Source: JBHEMT01 sp046262435 (GTDB taxonomy: Bacteria; Chloroflexota; Dormibacteria; Aeolococcales; Aeolococcaceae). Taken from it: a DNA stretch of 16,861 nucleotides. A model generated the notes under the pieces. It ran no database searches. It saw only the letters and a list, made by a program, of their open reading frames with translations, and had not been told where the DNA came from. Below, piece after piece: positions 14,986-16,861 of the stretch. The stretch is from assembly GCA_046262435.1 (NCBI GenBank), contig JBHEMT010000063.1, forward strand, positions 1-16,861, read 5' to 3'. The position numbers and the translations under genes are program-made. Position 1 is the stretch's first letter. Every line of letters begins with the position of its first letter.

Positions 14986-15451
14986 GCGACCAACCGCAGC
15001 CGGCGCGTGCTGGTGGCGCTCAGGCGACGGCCTGCTTGGCCCGGTCGGTGGCGTCCTGGGCGGTGGCGCGAACCTCGTGCACCGCGGCGGCGGGATCAGC
15101 CTCGGTGTTGTTGGCGTCCTCCTCGCTCTTCAAGGCGGTCGCGATCACCGCGAAGGTGGGCGCCCACAGACCGATGAAGATGCCAAGGCGCTCGGCGTGC
15201 TCGAAGTTGTCCTTGGAGCGCACGCGCCAGGCGATGATCGAGGTGAGGATCGAACCGCCGGTGGCGGCGAAGGCCATGTCGCTGGTGATGCCGAGCTTGC
15301 GGAGGGTGCGAATCAACATTGTGTGCAGTCCTTTTATGCGAGGTGCGCGTACCGGGGAGTGCGGTAGACGTGGACCACGAGTACCACACGCTGCTTGGAC
15401 GACCCCGGCGGGGAACGGCGTGCCGTCGGCGCGGGATTGACGGTTGGTCGC
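14986..15451. repeat. 11-bp inverted repeats flanking the two-span membrane protein gene
   Basis: GCGACCAACCG at 14986-14996 recurs in inverted orientation as CGGTTGGTCGC at 15441-15451. The two copies bracket the membrane protein gene at 15020-15319. The left copy also sits in a weak hairpin (GGTCG/CGACC, 14977-14991) between convergent genes. There is no transposase inside, so these may be paired regulatory sites or chance. Confidence 0.4.
15020..15319 (-). CDS. Small two-span membrane protein
   Basis: The predicted protein has 99 residues. Two hydrophobic segments (about 15-32 and 46-63) are joined by a charged loop (RVRSKDNFEHAERLG), followed by an acidic/Ala-rich, probably helical tail (EVRATAQDATDRAKQAVA). 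AAAAGGA lies about ten bases before ATG 15319 and supports this start; a longer in-frame reading upstream overlaps the DUF2236 gene and is not supported. It is separated from the upstream DUF2236-type gene by about 150 bases, so it may have its own promoter. I recognise no family. Confidence 0.8.
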   Translation of the reverse strand: MLIRTLRKLGITSDMAFAATGGSILTSIIAWRVRSKDNFEHAERLGIFIGLWAPTFAVIATALKSEEDANNTEADPAAAVHEVRATAQDATDRAKQAVA

Positions 15452-15468
15452 CGGTTGGGCCAGTCGGA

Positions 15469-16524
15469 TCAGGAGGCGAGCACGGCGAGGCCGGCAAGGC
15501 GGCCCTCGCTGCGGCGCACGGCGAAGTCCCACACCGGCGACCGCTTCAGCCGCCCCGGGAGCGCGCCTCCGGTGGTCCGCAGCCAGAGGCACAGGGCGCG
15601 GTGGGTGGCGGCGTGGGCGGGCGTCCAGGTGATGCCGTAGCCGCGCCGCACCGCCGCGGGAAGCAGACCGACGCTGACGAAAGCCCCGGCGTCGAACGCG
15701 GGACGAAGCACGCCGCTGGGAAGCGGCGGGCGCAGCACCGTGCGGGCGACGAGCCGGGAGCCGGCGCCGGGCGCGACCTCGCCGCCGTCGATCGCTCCGA
15801 GCAGGTGGCTGCGCATCGCGCCCTGGGTGCGCCACAGCAGGCGCTCGGGGATGCCGAGCAGGCGGCCGACGGGGCGCCACTCCTCGACGAAGGCATCACG
15901 GTCGCGTGGGGTGAGGCCACCAACCAGCGCGTCGTGGGCGACCAGCATGGTGTCGACGAACGAGAGATGCACCCAGAGCAGCAGGCGCGGGTCGATGGCC
16001 GAGTAGCGTCGGCCGCGGCGCATGCGTCGGGTGGCGTGGGCCCCGGGGAGATCTCCGCTGACCCGGCTGTGCAGCCGGTTGACGAAGCCGGTGGCGCGCT
16101 CCGCCTCGGCGGTCGTGCCGAAGGCGACCTGGGTGACCCATTCCGTGGTGCGGTTGAGCCGGCCCCACGGGTCGGTGGCGTAGGTGCTGTGGTCGATCGC
16201 GCCCTGGGCAACCAGGGGGTGGGCGGCCTGCATCAGCAGGGCGCGGCCGCCGCCGAGGATCAGCGCCGGCTCGCGCATGACCCGCCAGGTCACCGAGTCC
16301 GGGCCGAAGAGGCCGGGATCAGGCGAGCGGTCGCGGATTGGCAGCGTTCGCGGGCCGAGGAGCGGCTGAGCCAGGAGGGCGCGAACGTCGTCGCGGCTGG
16401 GCAGCGGCAGCCGGCCGGTGGCGGCGATGCCGGTGAGCCCGGACAGTCCGCTGGCGAGGGCACGGGCGCCCGGAAGGCTGCGTGGGCCGGGAAGGGAGCG
16501 GTGGTCGAGCCCGGACGGTCGCAT
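15469..16524 (-). CDS. DUF2236 / MpaB-type oxygenase family protein
   Basis: This 351-residue protein has the DUF2236 pattern, a family related to fungal MpaB and to bacterial latex-clearing protein (rubber oxygenase Lcp), whose characterised members are b-type heme oxygenases. Hallmarks are WRVMREPALILGGGRALLMQ followed by AHP (101-103), the DHSTYATDPWGRLNRT segment (111-126), and the WVHLSFVDTMLVAHD helix (184-198) with H186 in the position expected for a heme-ligating His. The N-terminal ~60 residues are low complexity and may be shorter in reality. The substrate is unknown; many actinobacteria carry several paralogues. It lies 60 bases downstream of the RNase Y stop on the same strand. 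No ferredoxin or reductase partner is nearby. Confidence 0.88.
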   Translation of the reverse strand: MRPSGLDHRSLPGPRSLPGARALASGLSGLTGIAATGRLPLPSRDDVRALLAQPLLGPRTLPIRDRSPDPGLFGPDSVTWRVMREPALILGGGRALLMQAAHPLVAQGAIDHSTYATDPWGRLNRTTEWVTQVAFGTTAEAERATGFVNRLHSRVSGDLPGAHATRRMRRGRRYSAIDPRLLLWVHLSFVDTMLVAHDALVGGLTPRDRDAFVEEWRPVGRLLGIPERLLWRTQGAMRSHLLGAIDGGEVAPGAGSRLVARTVLRPPLPSGVLRPAFDAGAFVSVGLLPAAVRRGYGITWTPAHAATHRALCLWLRTTGGALPGRLKRSPVWDFAVRRSEGRLAGLAVLAS

Positions 16525-16584
16525 CGCGGCCCCAGCGTAGGGAAGACCGCTGCGCGCGGTGCCATGGAAGCGCTGGGACCCGGG

Positions 16585-16861
16585 CTAGGACGGCGCCGGA
16601 GCATCCTCGCGCGGCGTCCCCACAGCGACCTGGGCCCCCTCGCCACCGTTGCCGCCATTGCCATTGTCGGCGTTGCCCGCAGAGCCATTGCCTCCGCCGG
16701 CGCTGCTGCCGCTGCCCCGTCCCCGGCGGCGCTTGGAGCGCGACCGTCCGGCCCCGCCGACGGCGCTCGCCTGGGGATCCGGCCCGCTCGTGGCACTCGC
16801 CGTCGTGGTCCGGATCACCACCACCTTGATCATCCCCGGGAACTGCATCTCGGTCTCGATC
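16585..16861 (-). CDS. rny: RNase Y, C-terminal end with extended disordered tail (partial)
   Basis: The gene enters from the right edge and ends at TAG 16585-16587. The first ~20 visible residues, ETEMQFPGMIKVVVIRTT, match the conserved C-terminus of RNase Y (PGxIKVxVIRE), the membrane-anchored endoribonuclease that initiates mRNA decay in many Gram-positive bacteria. Most RNase Y proteins stop about ten residues later. This one continues for about 70 residues: a basic patch (SRSKRRRGRG), then Gly/Asn/Ser/Ala-rich sequence with NGNGGNGGEG, and an acidic/Pro end. The tail is compositionally disordered and could bind RNA or partners. The identification rests on a short match, since the KH and HD domains lie outside the window. 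Confidence 0.8.
   Translation of the reverse strand, partial: IETEMQFPGMIKVVVIRTTTASATSGPDPQASAVGGAGRSRSKRRRGRGSGSSAGGGNGSAGNADNGNGGNGGEGAQVAVGTPREDAPAPS

Noticed and set aside
13917..16861. Possible mobile or defence island in the right third
   Set aside because: No integrase, transposase, toxin-antitoxin or nuclease-type defence gene is present, and base composition matches the rest of the window.

Overview
The window is about 16.9 kb of very GC-rich bacterial DNA (strong G/C at third codon positions, many GTG starts, almost no AT-rich gaps). It looks like a chromosomal core region, not a mobile or defence island. I see no transposase, integrase, phage gene, tRNA, rRNA or CRISPR array. The order lepA - (membrane protein) - hemW - hrcA - grpE - dnaJ with a CIRCE operator, followed by hsp20, HIT and rsmE genes, is the classical Gram-positive-type heat-shock neighbourhood. 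A gene ending like RNase Y lies at the right edge. Together with the GC content this suggests an actinobacterium-like or Chloroflexota/Dormibacterota-like organism. This is inference from gene order and composition, not a phylogenetic result.

Layout. (1) 1-615, minus: the N-terminal part of a signal-bearing Pro/Ala/Ser-rich exported protein that runs off the left edge. A divergent intergenic region follows. (2) 985-4630, plus: lepA, a small membrane protein and hemW, packed with 1- and 4-base overlaps. (3) 4788-8029, plus: a small uncharacterised ORF whose stop codon lies inside the CIRCE operator, then hrcA, grpE and dnaJ. dnaK is absent from its usual place between grpE and dnaJ. (4) 8128-11379, plus: a large membrane GAF-like/GGDEF/EAL protein for cyclic-di-GMP turnover, then an Hsp20 small heat-shock gene with a hairpin in front of its ribosome binding site. 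(5) 11405-11435: a strong hairpin shared by the convergent hsp20 and HIT genes. (6) 11443-12577, minus: rsmE then a HIT hydrolase gene (transcribed rsmE to HIT). (7) 12638-13453, plus: an alpha/beta hydrolase. (8) 13558-14222, minus: an ABM-fold monooxygenase-like gene overlapping a helical protein of unknown function. (9) 14419-14976, plus: a membrane-anchored exported protein. (10) 15020-16861, minus: a two-span membrane protein, a DUF2236/MpaB-type oxygenase and the C-terminal end of an RNase Y with a long disordered tail.

Functionally the left two-thirds concerns protein quality control and translation: LepA, HrcA/CIRCE control, the DnaK co-chaperones GrpE and DnaJ, Hsp20, and rRNA methylation by RsmE. 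A second-messenger enzyme is inserted. The right third is accessory: two putative oxygenase-type proteins and several small uncharacterised envelope proteins. I did not find a convincing complete novel multi-gene system. The most interesting items are the overlapping ABM/helical gene pair, the missing dnaK, the divergent RsmE signature, the RNase Y tail and the undescribed small ORF under the CIRCE site.
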